This document shows positions 27,690-36,797 of a stretch of DNA of 64,000 bases, piece after piece. The notes under the pieces are model-generated. The model had not been told where the DNA came from, did not search any database, and worked only from the letters and a program-made list of their open reading frames with translations. The translations under genes and the position numbers were made by a program. Source of the DNA: VYFG01 sp965221795. GTDB lineage: Bacteria; Pseudomonadota; Gammaproteobacteria; Arenicellales; Poriferihabitantaceae. The stretch spans positions 1,116,001 through 1,180,000 of the forward strand of contig OZ244914.1 in NCBI GenBank assembly GCA_965221795.1, given 5' to 3'. The stretch's first letter is position 1. Each line of letters starts with the position of its first letter.

Positions 27690-28255
27690 TCTTGTCTGGA
27701 CGCAAATCGGGATAAAATCGTTCCGGTGCCAGTGCTTCGGTGATGCCGGGATGGAGTCTTTCCATCCGTTCATAGGCCTGGCAGTAGTTGCCCAAGGTGG
27801 CATACCCGGTCCAGATGATTTGGTATCCGGGGGGCGTCCTGCTTGCGGTTCCGATATCCTCCGAGCATGGTCATGATCTGCAGGAAGTTGCCGAGATGAT
27901 CGGGCGGCGGGCGTTTGCAGCCCCGGGCGACATCCTTCAGGATGCGGATTTCGAGGTCGGAAAACAGGACTTCCGGGGGCAGTTTCGGGGTTTCGCGCCC
28001 CATCATCAACATGGCGAGCAGCCGCCAGGCGATCACCGCTTTGATGGTAATGGCTCGCGGTAGCCGTTCGGCGGCTTCCAGATTCAGGAACTCGGTCCGA
28101 CAACCGGACTTCAGGACCTGGTGCCAGTCCTTGATGCGCCAACGCAGGCGGTAGGAATCGAGAATCCGCCCGGCGCCGGCCCGGTTTCCGACCGGGAGCG
28201 TGGTCAGCAGTATCCATTCCAGCGGTTCGTCACTGTCACCCACCGCAAATCCCGC
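27690..28255 (-). pseudogene. IS4-family transposase, C-terminal remnant
   Basis: The minus-strand reading from about 28255 gives DEPLEWILLTTLPVG, YRLRWRIKDWHQVLKSGCRT, the LEAAERLPRAITIKAVIAWR helix and LPPEVLFSDLE, which is the YREK-region C-terminal domain of IS4-family (Tn5-like) transposases, including the catalytic Glu region. Near 27830 the frame changes and continues as IIWTGYATLGNYCQAYE. The N-terminal two-thirds, including the first two catalytic Asp residues, is absent. It abuts the IS427-like relic tail to tail. Confidence 0.75.
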
Positions 28256-28289
28256 GGCTTCACGGGGCCGATCTCCCGGCCCCCGTCAA

Positions 28290-28805
28290 TCGTCGCCTTC
28301 CCGATCAGCTCGCCGCCGGGCGCCCCGATGCACTAGCAAAACCGCGTCCGGGGGCTCGGGTCGATGGGCGGCCGGTGCGGGAAAGACTCCTCGCCGCAAC
28401 CGGACTGCCCGTAGGGGTTCTCCGCCCAAAGGGCCACTGCCACCTCGTCCGACCCTCGGTACATATGCTTAAGATACTCCAGCCCCACTATCCGGCGGGT
28501 GGCCTTGCCGGGACCGCTGCGGTCAGGGCAGTACCGTGCGCCGAATGCCTCGTCGCATCGTGAGCAGTCCAGGGGCCCGGTCAGACGGCCCGTTCATAGC
28601 GTCGATCAGGCCGATTTTCCCGGCGGTTTCGGAACAGGTCGCGGGGTTCCGTAAAGGCAGATGGTCGGGGCGCATGTTGTCGACTGAAATGGCAAGGAAT
28701 GGAGCGTTCATGAGACCAGATCCGGTCATTCGGACCCATCCCTTCAGGGAAGATATTCCATTCTATTCAGATCGTGATGACGGTATTTGGGGTTTTTCAG
28801 GGTCG
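28290..28805 (-). mobile_element. N-terminal fragment of an IS5-family element related to the 14.7-kb copy
   Basis: The minus-strand reading between about 28560 and 28340 stays open with TRRIVGLEYLKHMYRGSDE, then LWAENPYGQSGCGEESFPHR and PPIDPSPRTRF, the same N-terminal transposase block found at 15400-15600. The outer end (28678-28805) is also similar at DNA level to 15740-15870 and finishes in a near-identical terminal repeat, GTTTTTCAGGGTCGGCTA. The rest of the element is missing, replaced by the IS4 remnant. It ends 17 bases from the ABC exporter stop. Confidence 0.8.
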
Positions 28806-28821
28806 GCTAATTCCTCTTCTG

Positions 28822-30687
28822 TCATACCAAGAATCCACCAGATTGCCTACTCCATAGTTCGGCGTACAGACCCCCGGTTTTCACCAGTTCCCTGTGGGAG
28901 CCGGATTCGATGATACGGCCTCGATCCATGATGACGAGTCGATCCATTTCTGCAATAGTCGACAGCCGGTGCGCAATGGCAATGACGGTTTTGCCCTCCA
29001 TGACATTGCGAAAACTTTCCTGGATCGCCGCCTCCACTTCCGAGTCCAAGGCACTGGTTGCTTCATCAAGAAGCAAAATGGGAGTGTTTTTGATCAAAGC
29101 TCTGGCGATTGCGATCCGTTGGCGCTGCCCCCCGGACAACTTGATCCCACGTTCACCGACATGTGCCTCATATCCGCGTCGACCATGCAAGTCTTCCAGT
29201 TCGACAATAAATTCGTGGGCCCGGGCCTTTTTGGCGGCTTCCATGATCATGTCCCGATCTGCATCCGGTGAACCATACCGGATATTGTCCAATACGGATC
29301 GGTGCAAGAGAGACGGATCCTGTGTCACCATGGCAATGTTGGCCCGCAAGCTTTCCTGGGTTACTCCGGCGATATCCTGACCATCGATTTCAATGACCCC
29401 GGATTCGGCATCATAGAACCGTAACAGCAGATTGACCAGTGTGGACTTGCCCGACCCTGATCGACCCACCAGCCCGACTTTTTCTCTGGAGTGGACGTCG
29501 AGGGAAAAATTCGTGATGATCTTACCGTCCGTGTCCCTGTCCTTGCCATAATTGAAGATGACATGGCGAAATCGAATCGTCCCTCCGGTCACCTGGAGTC
29601 TACCGGCATCCGGTCGGTCGGTGACGGCAATCTCGCGGGAGATGACCTCAATTCCATCCTGTACCACACCAATATTTTCGAACAGGCCTGCCACCTCCCA
29701 TAGTATCCATTGCGACATCCCCTGCAGGCGCAGGACAAGGCCCATCGCAAAAGCGATGGCACCCACGGAGACCGCATCCTGATGCCACAGCAGCAAGGAA
29801 GTGGTCCCCACGAGGAACAGCAACCCTGCATTGAGCCAGTTCAACACGGCGGTCAGGAGAGCCGAGAGGCGCATCTGCCGGTACACGGTATCGAGGAATT
29901 CGCTCATACCTTCCCGGGCATAGTCATCTTCGGCATGACTGTGGGCAAACATCTTGACGGTGACCATGTTGGTGTAGCTATCGACTACCCGTCCCGTGAC
30001 CATGGAACGGGCATTGGCCTGCTCCATGGAGATGACCTGCATCCGAGGAATAAAGTACCGGAGAGCGATCAGGTAGCCGGTCAGCCATAGCAGCATCGGG
30101 GCCGTCAACCGTAAGTCGCTGGTCGCAAAGAGCACCACGGCACCAGTGAAATAGACCGCTACATAGAGCAATACCTCTGTGGTCCGGATGACGGCATCCC
30201 GAAGTCCGAGAGAAGTCTGCATCATCTTGGTGGCAATTCGTCCGGCGAAATCATTCTGAAAGAACTCGACACTCTGTCGCAAAAGATAGCGGTGCGCCTG
30301 CCACCGGGTGCGCATCGCAAAATTCCCCAATAGTCCCTGATGGACAATGCTTTCATAGAGAAATTTGAGGGTGGGGAGAATGATCAGCACCAGAGCTCCG
30401 ACCAGGATCAGTTGGAACCGATAGGTATCCCAGAAATGTTCTCGGTCCGACGCCGTCAACCAGTCCACCAGGTTGCCGACAAAGGAAAAAAGGTAAATCT
30501 CAATCAGGGAGATTGCGATCGAAAAGGCCGCAGAAACCAGAATCAATTGCCGGAAAGGCAAGGCATAGTGAGCAATGAATCCGAATAGGGAGTCTGGAGG
30601 TTTTTCCGGCGGTTCTTCCGGGAAAGGTAAGCAATGGTTTTCCAGCCGGGTATTGAACCGATCAAGGAGAGTGTGGAGAACGTTCAC
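28822..30687 (-). CDS. ABC exporter, fused permease-ATPase (MsbA/McjD-like)
   Basis: 621-residue half-transporter. Residues 1-340 form a six-helix transmembrane domain. The ATPase domain follows with Walker A VGRSGSGKSTLVNLL, signature LSGGQRQRIAIARAL, Walker B ILLLDEATSALD and H-loop AIAHRLSTI. All catalytic residues are present, so it should work as a homodimeric exporter of a lipid, peptide or drug; the substrate is unknown. The GTG start at 30687 overlaps the ybbP stop (GTGA), so it is probably the last gene of a ybbA-ybbP-exporter operon. Confidence 0.9.
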   Translation of the reverse strand: MNVLHTLLDRFNTRLENHCLPFPEEPPEKPPDSLFGFIAHYALPFRQLILVSAAFSIAISLIEIYLFSFVGNLVDWLTASDREHFWDTYRFQLILVGALVLIILPTLKFLYESIVHQGLLGNFAMRTRWQAHRYLLRQSVEFFQNDFAGRIATKMMQTSLGLRDAVIRTTEVLLYVAVYFTGAVVLFATSDLRLTAPMLLWLTGYLIALRYFIPRMQVISMEQANARSMVTGRVVDSYTNMVTVKMFAHSHAEDDYAREGMSEFLDTVYRQMRLSALLTAVLNWLNAGLLFLVGTTSLLLWHQDAVSVGAIAFAMGLVLRLQGMSQWILWEVAGLFENIGVVQDGIEVISREIAVTDRPDAGRLQVTGGTIRFRHVIFNYGKDRDTDGKIITNFSLDVHSREKVGLVGRSGSGKSTLVNLLLRFYDAESGVIEIDGQDIAGVTQESLRANIAMVTQDPSLLHRSVLDNIRYGSPDADRDMIMEAAKKARAHEFIVELEDLHGRRGYEAHVGERGIKLSGGQRQRIAIARALIKNTPILLLDEATSALDSEVEAAIQESFRNVMEGKTVIAIAHRLSTIAEMDRLVIMDRGRIIESGSHRELVKTGGLYAELWSRQSGGFLV

Positions 30688-33191
30688 GCGCCACTCTCAC
30701 GCAGAATGCTGACTGGAGGACGAGCCAGAATTCGCCGCCCACTCCAGATGCCGGCGAAGCCGATCAGCAGCGCAGACAGGGGGGGAACCAGTATCCATGC
30801 CCACCAGGTCGTCGTATAAGGCAGATCAAAAATTCTCCAATACAGGAATGCGATGATGATTTCGGCACCCAGCACCGCGATGAACCCGGCCAGCAACCCC
30901 ATGCTGGCAAATTCACTCCACTGGTTGATATGCAATAGCCGCCGTCCCGCACCGAGTGTGCGGACCAGTGCTCCTTCCTGCAAACGTTCCTTCATGCTGG
31001 TTTGGATTGTGGACAAGGTGACCACGAACCCTGCTGCGAGCACAAACAGAAGAATCGATTCCACCGCAAGAATGACCTGGCCAATGATAGTTTTGATCTG
31101 CCTCAGGATGGCATCGACTTCCAATAGCGTAAGGGAAGGGAACGCCTGCACCATATCCACCAGCAGTTTCTTGCGCGCTGGTTCCAGATAGAAACTGCCA
31201 ATCCAGGTAGTGGGCAGGGAGTCCAAGGCACCCGGATTGAATACCAAGTAGAAATTGGGGCTGAAATTATCCCATTTCACATGACGCAGACTGGTGACTT
31301 CGGCAGACCAGATACGGTCACCAGTAAAGAATGTGAGTTCATCTCCAACCCCAATACCCAACCGCTCGGCCAACTCACTTTCCACCGACACCCGGGTCTG
31401 TCCGTGATCTTCTTCCCGCCACCATCGACCAGCGGTCAGCTGGTTGTCCAGAGGAACGGAGTCGGACCAGGTCAGATTCAGTTCGCGGTTGATACTTTCA
31501 TCGCCCTGGGACTCCTTGCCGACATGATCCCGAACCGGGGTCTGATTGATCCGGATCAGACGGCCACGTACCACCGGGTAGAGCGAGTCCGAATCAATCT
31601 CCCGGATCCGGGTAAATTCCTCCCATGGCCCGGTTTCATCGGGCTGCAGGTTGAGCACGAAGTGATTGGGGGCATCTTCCGGCACCGTTTCCTGCCAGGC
31701 CGTGATCAGTTCCGTACGTAACATCAGTACCACCAGCATGGCCATAATGGTCAAGCCAAAAGCCATGGTTTGGGCCACTGCTTCTCCCCGTCGGCGCAAA
31801 AAGTTCCGTACCCCGGCACGAATGCGAACCGGAATCCATTCCAACCCCTGGGTCAGGATGTGAAAGATGCCGGCTACTCCCAGCGCGGCGACTGCAAGAA
31901 CCATGGCGCTTCCTCCGGCGATCCCCAGTGTGAGCACGATGCTGCCGGTGTAGACCCACATCAGAGCGATGATGAGGACGAGAGATGCGCCATAGACCGC
32001 ATGCGCCGACAGCGGCAGTGGAATCAGGTCTTTGCGCAAGACACGTTGGGGTGGCACCGACCGCAGGCGCAGGACAGAGGGCAGGGTGAAACCGAGGAGG
32101 ACCACAAAGCCGAGAACCAGGCCCGAAACCACCGGACCGAGGCCAATCCCGGGAATATTGTTGGGCAGCAATGATCCCAGCATCATGACCAGCCCGGATT
32201 GTGCCAGCCAGCCAACCAGGTTTCCCAGGATTCCTCCCGCCAAGGCGAGCAACAGCAGCTGGAACAAAAACAAACCGAAAATATCGACCTGGCTACACCC
32301 CAGACATCGCAAGAGTGCGCTGGTATCGTAATGGGATTCGCTGTAGTGTCGGCCGCTATTGGCGATGGCGACGGCCGCCAGCAGCAATGCCACCAAGCTG
32401 GCCAAGCCGGTATATTGCCGGGCTTTGTCCAGAGCATCGCTCACCGCCGGCCGGTCTTCGGCAAGGTTTTGGATACGCTCCCCGGGATTGAGTTGCGGTT
32501 CCAGCCAGGATTGGAAGCGGGCAACAGTGGCCGGATCCCCGGCGAACATGTCCTTGTACCAGACCCGGCTGCCCGGTTGGAGAATGCCAGTGGTCTCCAC
32601 ATCGTCCAGTCGGATCATCACCCGGGGGTTGAAACTGTAGAAGCTGTTGCCCCGGTCCGGTTCATAGGTAAGCACTCGGGTTACCATAAAATCGGCATCG
32701 CCGATCGTGAGGGATCCCCCCAGTCCGATTCCCAAAGCATGCAGAACCCGGGTCTCGACCCAGGCTTCGCCGGGTTCCGGGATGTCGTCCGCCACCTCTT
32801 CCGTACCGTAGAGTTCTCGCGTTACCCGGAGGCTGCCTTTGAGGGGGTAGTTCCGGTCCACTGATTTGACGGATACCAGCAAAATCTCCTCACCTGCTCC
32901 GGCGATAGTGAAAAAACGTAGCGTACGAGCTGTCTCAAGACCGAGTCGGGCGGCCTCTTGATGGAGGCCGGGATTGAATGCCCGGCTACTGGTCATGACC
33001 AGGTCGCCCCCGATGACATGTTGGGCATTGATGGCCATGCTTCGACTGATGCGATCGCTGAAATGTCCGATCGCGGTATGACTGCCAATCGCGACGATGA
33101 GTGCCAGCATCAGCACCACCAACTGCCCGCTGCGCCATTCCCGCCAAAGCAAGCGAAAGGACTGAGCCAGGATGCGCGTAGGCTTCATCAT
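30684..33191 (-). CDS. ybbP: ABC transporter permease, YbbP/FtsX family
   Basis: 835-residue membrane protein with the YbbP layout: an N-terminal helix, a large periplasmic domain, two FtsX-type bundles, a second periplasmic domain, and a C-terminal bundle ending in ARPPVSILRE. It works with the LolD-like ATPase YbbA next to it. Such Type VII-like transporters usually transmit force across the envelope or extract lipoproteins rather than import solutes. The start is uncertain: ATG 33191 is chosen, while ATG 33233 would overlap ybbA and add 14 residues. Confidence 0.9.
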   Translation of the reverse strand: MMKPTRILAQSFRLLWREWRSGQLVVLMLALIVAIGSHTAIGHFSDRISRSMAINAQHVIGGDLVMTSSRAFNPGLHQEAARLGLETARTLRFFTIAGAGEEILLVSVKSVDRNYPLKGSLRVTRELYGTEEVADDIPEPGEAWVETRVLHALGIGLGGSLTIGDADFMVTRVLTYEPDRGNSFYSFNPRVMIRLDDVETTGILQPGSRVWYKDMFAGDPATVARFQSWLEPQLNPGERIQNLAEDRPAVSDALDKARQYTGLASLVALLLAAVAIANSGRHYSESHYDTSALLRCLGCSQVDIFGLFLFQLLLLALAGGILGNLVGWLAQSGLVMMLGSLLPNNIPGIGLGPVVSGLVLGFVVLLGFTLPSVLRLRSVPPQRVLRKDLIPLPLSAHAVYGASLVLIIALMWVYTGSIVLTLGIAGGSAMVLAVAALGVAGIFHILTQGLEWIPVRIRAGVRNFLRRRGEAVAQTMAFGLTIMAMLVVLMLRTELITAWQETVPEDAPNHFVLNLQPDETGPWEEFTRIREIDSDSLYPVVRGRLIRINQTPVRDHVGKESQGDESINRELNLTWSDSVPLDNQLTAGRWWREEDHGQTRVSVESELAERLGIGVGDELTFFTGDRIWSAEVTSLRHVKWDNFSPNFYLVFNPGALDSLPTTWIGSFYLEPARKKLLVDMVQAFPSLTLLEVDAILRQIKTIIGQVILAVESILLFVLAAGFVVTLSTIQTSMKERLQEGALVRTLGAGRRLLHINQWSEFASMGLLAGFIAVLGAEIIIAFLYWRIFDLPYTTTWWAWILVPPLSALLIGFAGIWSGRRILARPPVSILRESGA

Positions 33192-33214
33192 GGGGAAAGC
33201 CGCCAGTCTATGTC

Positions 33215-33904
33215 TCAAGTGGCATGCAGACATCCGGCGTCCATTTTGACGCAGTGCCCGCAGCGGCTGGCCAACCCGACATCATGGGTGACAAGAATCA
33301 GGGTCGTGCCGTGTTCGGCATTCAGTCGGAACAACAGGTCGGCCACCCGGTGCCCGTTTTCGGTGTCCAAATTGCCCGTGGGTTCATCGGCAAACAGGAT
33401 AGCGGGACGGGTGACAAATGCCCGGGCAATCGCTACCCGTTGTTGTTCTCCTCCAGAAAGCTGTCGAGGATAGTGGCGGACCCGTTCCCCAAGGCCAACC
33501 CGTTGCAGAATGTCGACCGCGCGGGCACTGGCTTCTCTCGTTCCGGTGATTTCCAGAGGGAGGCTCACGTTCTCCAGTGCGGTCAGGTTCGGTAACAACT
33601 GAAATGACTGGAAGACGAAGCCGACTCGGCCCGCACGTAGGGCGGCCCTACGGTCTTCATCCAGTGTGGTAATATCCTCACCGGACAGCCAGATACGTCC
33701 TTCGCTGGGGCGGTCCAATCCGGCAAGCAGGCCGAGCAGGGTGGATTTTCCGGATCCTGAGGCTCCCACCACCGCCAAGGTTTCGGCGGCATTCACCGTG
33801 AGGTGGATATCCTGCAGAATCTGGAGCTGGCCGGACCCCATCGGCACGGATTTGCCGACACCCTCTGCGTGGATCAGGCAGTTTTGCTGGTGCATGAACG
33901 GCAT
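33215..33904 (-). CDS. ybbA: ABC transporter ATP-binding protein YbbA
   Basis: 229-residue stand-alone ATPase of the LolD/MacB group. It has Walker A GASGSGKSTLLGLLAGL, signature LSGGEQQRVAIARA, Walker B ILFADEPTGNLD and a His switch in LVTHDVGLA. It is the partner of the YbbP permease immediately downstream and is divergent from tesA, exactly as in E. coli. The role in E. coli is not well defined; this placement beside a periplasmic lysophospholipase/thioesterase is conserved. Confidence 0.93.
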   Translation of the reverse strand: MPFMHQQNCLIHAEGVGKSVPMGSGQLQILQDIHLTVNAAETLAVVGASGSGKSTLLGLLAGLDRPSEGRIWLSGEDITTLDEDRRAALRAGRVGFVFQSFQLLPNLTALENVSLPLEITGTREASARAVDILQRVGLGERVRHYPRQLSGGEQQRVAIARAFVTRPAILFADEPTGNLDTENGHRVADLLFRLNAEHGTTLILVTHDVGLASRCGHCVKMDAGCLHAT

Positions 33905-34024
33905 CTTGACATAAAAGCCTTACTATGCGGATGGACGTTGAAATTTAAACATTTGATGCCATCAGACCCAAGTAGGTTGCGTGTGCGCCCATTCCATTGT
34001 ACCCCCCAATCACTTCTCTCCCAG

Positions 34025-34666
34025 ATGATATTTTCCCTCTCCTTTCTGTGCCGCTTCTGGTCTCCTGCTCGCTGGTGGATTACGGTCTTTCTGCTGTGCT
34101 GGACCATGCCATCAATGGCGACGAAGATCCTGTTGGTCGGAGACAGCCTGAGTTCGGGGTATGGACTGGAGGGTGCGGGATGGGTGGAACTGTCCAACCG
34201 GCAATTCGTCGAGAACGATCTCGATATCCAGATTATCAATGACAGCATCAGTGGGGATACCACAGCGGGGGGGCTGGCTCGAATTGTCGATGGGATCGAT
34301 CGGATTGAGCCGGACTGGGTGGTCATTGGTCTGGGAGGGAACGATGGGCTTCGTGGGGTAGCCCCGAAGGTAGTGGAAGAAAACCTGCGTCGCATGATCG
34401 ACATTACCCGGTCTCATGGTGCCGAGCCCATGTTGCTGGGAATCCGCGTACCTCCAAATTATGGCAGGGCCTACAGTGAGCAGTTTGAGCAGGTTTTCGT
34501 GAACGTGTCGGCCGATACCGGAACGCCTCTATTGCCATTCTTTATCGGGCCGTTGGCACTGGACCTAGCCTACATGCAGTGGGACAACATCCACCCCAAT
34601 GACGCGGCTCAGCCGCTCATTCGGGATCGGGTAGTACCTTTCCTGCTGGCCGTGCTCAGTGGTTGA
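34025..34666 (+). CDS. tesA: Periplasmic acyl-CoA thioesterase I / lysophospholipase (SGNH hydrolase)
   Basis: Serine esterase of the GDSL/SGNH family. The mature part shows block I ILLVGDSLSSGYG with the nucleophile Ser, block II NDSISGDTTAGG, block III GLGGNDGLRG, and block V DNIHPNDAAQ with the Asp-His pair. From ATG 34025 the 213-residue product starts with a signal peptide (hydrophobic WWITVFLLCW and a cleavage region ending SMA). The ORF is open further upstream, to 33803, but that part has no signal-like or conserved sequence. Divergent from ybbA-ybbP. Confidence 0.92.
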   Translation: MIFSLSFLCRFWSPARWWITVFLLCWTMPSMATKILLVGDSLSSGYGLEGAGWVELSNRQFVENDLDIQIINDSISGDTTAGGLARIVDGIDRIEPDWVVIGLGGNDGLRGVAPKVVEENLRRMIDITRSHGAEPMLLGIRVPPNYGRAYSEQFEQVFVNVSADTGTPLLPFFIGPLALDLAYMQWDNIHPNDAAQPLIRDRVVPFLLAVLSG

Positions 34667-34729
34667 AACCGATTCGCCGGATCGCCCGGGAAATGGAGAT
34701 GATTTCCGCTGTCGCCATCACCCTCTGCC

Positions 34730-35494
34730 ATGAAAATACTGCTCAGCAACGATGACGGTTATCAGAGTCCGGGGCTGGAGGCCCTGATCGGTGGTCTGGA
34801 AGACCTGGCCGCCCTCGTGATTGTCGCTCCGACCACTAACCAAAGTGGCACCAGCAGTTCGCTGAGCCTGCGGCGTCCTATTGCGGTTCATCCGGTCGAT
34901 CATGGCCGGCATGAGTTCTACCATGTGGACGGTACGCCGGCCGACTGCGTTCATGTGACTCTCCATGGGACATTGACAGACCCCCCCGACATGGTCATTT
35001 CCGGAGTGAACCACGGTTCTAATCTGGGCGATGATGTCATATACTCCGGCACGGTGGCAGCCGCCATTGAGGGCCGGTTTCTTGGTTTGCCGGCCATGGC
35101 GGTCTCGCTGGCGGGTGACTCGCCTACCCATTTCGATACGGCGGCTCAAGTTGTGCATGATATGGTTTCGATCCTGTCTGATCGTCCACTGCCCGGGGAT
35201 TGCATTCTCAATATCAATGTGCCGGACCTGCCTTATGAGCAGATTCGGGGGATCCATGCCACCCGGTGCGGTGCGCGGCACCCGTCCCAACCCGTGATTC
35301 CCAGTGGCCAGAGCGGCACCACGCGCTATTTCACCATCGGGCCGTCCGGCGAAGAAGCGGACGCTGGGCCCGGTACGGATTTTCATGCTGTGGCGGCGGG
35401 ATGGGTGTCAGTCACGCCCTTGCATATTGACCTGACCTGTCACCAGCGCCTGACCGAAGTAGCCCAATGGGCGATGGGAGTACCCCGGCATTGA
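34730..35494 (+). CDS. surE: 5'/3'-nucleotidase SurE
   Basis: Metal-dependent nucleoside monophosphatase linked to stationary-phase survival. The 254-residue product begins MKILLSNDDGYQSPG with the metal-binding D8-D9 pair, followed by the Ser/Asn ligands in GTSSSLS and SGVNHGSNLGDDVIYSGTV. The length is normal. It is the first gene of surE-pcm-yqaA-nlpD, a well-known gammaproteobacterial cluster, and pcm overlaps its end. Confidence 0.96.
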   Translation: MKILLSNDDGYQSPGLEALIGGLEDLAALVIVAPTTNQSGTSSSLSLRRPIAVHPVDHGRHEFYHVDGTPADCVHVTLHGTLTDPPDMVISGVNHGSNLGDDVIYSGTVAAAIEGRFLGLPAMAVSLAGDSPTHFDTAAQVVHDMVSILSDRPLPGDCILNINVPDLPYEQIRGIHATRCGARHPSQPVIPSGQSGTTRYFTIGPSGEEADAGPGTDFHAVAAGWVSVTPLHIDLTCHQRLTEVAQWAMGVPRH

Positions 35495-36156
35495 ATTGGC
35501 AATCTACCCACGGCATTGGGATGACGTCGATGCGGACGCGTCGCCGGCTGATTGAGCGCTTGCGCGATACCGGTGTCCGTTCGGAACGAGTGCTAGGCGT
35601 GATGGAAGCGACCCCCCGGCATCTGTTTGTAGGGGAGGCGCTGGCTCATCGGGCCTATGAGGATACGGCGTTGCCCATTGGATCAAACCAGACGATTTCG
35701 CAGCCTTGGGTGGTGGCCCGAATGACAGAATTCCTGCTGGGGGATGATGGCGACCCTCAGAAAGTGCTGGAAGTTGGCACCGGGTGCGGGTATCAGACCG
35801 CTATTCTCTCCCAGCTCGCCCATTGGGTATTTACGGTCGAGCGGATCAGTGCCCTGCTTGAGCCGACCCGGGGACGATTGCAGCAACTTGGCTATCGTAA
35901 TATCAGCATGCTCCATGGGGATGGATTTGAGGGCTGGGTGAGCAACAGTCCTTTTGATCGGATTATCGTCACCGCCGCCCCCCGAGAAGTGCCCTCGAAG
36001 TTGTTGGCGCAACTGGACATTGGGGGCCGGATGGTCATTCCGGTCGGCGGCGGGGCACAAGCCCTGCGTGTGATCACGCGGACGGAAGACGGCTTCGAAG
36101 AGAAACGACATGAAAGCGTACGATTTGTTCCGATGCTCCATGGGGCACAACGCTAG
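35467..36156 (+). CDS. pcm: Protein-L-isoaspartate O-methyltransferase
   Basis: Repairs isoaspartyl damage in proteins using S-adenosylmethionine. The product has the pre-motif PIGSNQTISQPWVVARM, the SAM motif EVGTGCGYQTAILSQLA and the post-motif IVTAAPREVPSKLL. The start is uncertain: ATG 35467 overlaps surE by 28 bases, TTG 35491 overlaps by four and has GGGAG upstream, and ATG 35521 would remove the conserved GIG residues. It is downstream of surE as in E. coli. Confidence 0.94.
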   Translation: MGDGSTPALNWQSTHGIGMTSMRTRRRLIERLRDTGVRSERVLGVMEATPRHLFVGEALAHRAYEDTALPIGSNQTISQPWVVARMTEFLLGDDGDPQKVLEVGTGCGYQTAILSQLAHWVFTVERISALLEPTRGRLQQLGYRNISMLHGDGFEGWVSNSPFDRIIVTAAPREVPSKLLAQLDIGGRMVIPVGGGAQALRVITRTEDGFEEKRHESVRFVPMLHGAQR

Positions 36157-36215
36157 CCGAGGGAGGGAGCGCTGAAGTGGCGCTGACGTGCGCCCTTTCG
36201 CCTCATTCCTGTCCG

Positions 36216-36797
36216 ATGAAGATCTTCGGCCCACTGTATGACACGGTATTGGGGTGGTCCCGTCATCGTCATGCAGAGCGATATCTGGCCGGTGTCAGTT
36301 TCGCGGAAGCCTCGTTCTTCCCCATTCCGACGGCCTTCCTGTTGGCACCCATGGTGCTGGCCCGCCGCCATCGGGCCGGCTGGCTGGCTACGCTCGCCAC
36401 CTTGACTTCGGTCGCGGGAGGTTTTCTGGGGTACCTGATCGGGTATTTCCTGTTCGAGCAGGTCGGGCAGCCACTCGTCGTACTGCTGGACCAGGAAACG
36501 ATATTTCTGGAGGTCAAGGAACGTTTTGCTCGTGATGGTGTCTGGCTGGTCCTTCTGGCCGGCGTAACGCCGTTGCCCTACAAGCTGTGCACACTCGCAT
36601 CCGGCGTGCTTGGGCTGGCACTGGTGCCGTTCCTGGTGGCTTCACTGATCGGTCGGGCGATGCAATTCTACCTTGTTGCCGGGATTCTTTGGTGGGGTGG
36701 CCCTCTCATTGAATCCCATCTCAGAAAATGGATGGAGACCGCCGGTTGGCTGTTAATCGCAGCAGCGGCTCTGTCGTATCTTCTACTGTACAATTGA
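36216..36797 (+). CDS. YqaA-family (DedA/SNARE-associated-like) membrane protein
   Basis: 193-residue inner-membrane protein with about five hydrophobic segments. The conserved SFAEASFFPIPTAFLLAP and VTPLPYKLCTLASGVLGL stretches match the YqaA/DedA group, whose members are undecaprenyl-phosphate or phospholipid flippases or are implicated in proton-motive-force maintenance. The ATG at 36216 is preferred; the ORF extends upstream to 36177 with no conserved sequence. It is inserted between pcm and nlpD, a common variant of this cluster. Confidence 0.85.
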   Translation: MKIFGPLYDTVLGWSRHRHAERYLAGVSFAEASFFPIPTAFLLAPMVLARRHRAGWLATLATLTSVAGGFLGYLIGYFLFEQVGQPLVVLLDQETIFLEVKERFARDGVWLVLLAGVTPLPYKLCTLASGVLGLALVPFLVASLIGRAMQFYLVAGILWWGGPLIESHLRKWMETAGWLLIAAAALSYLLLYN

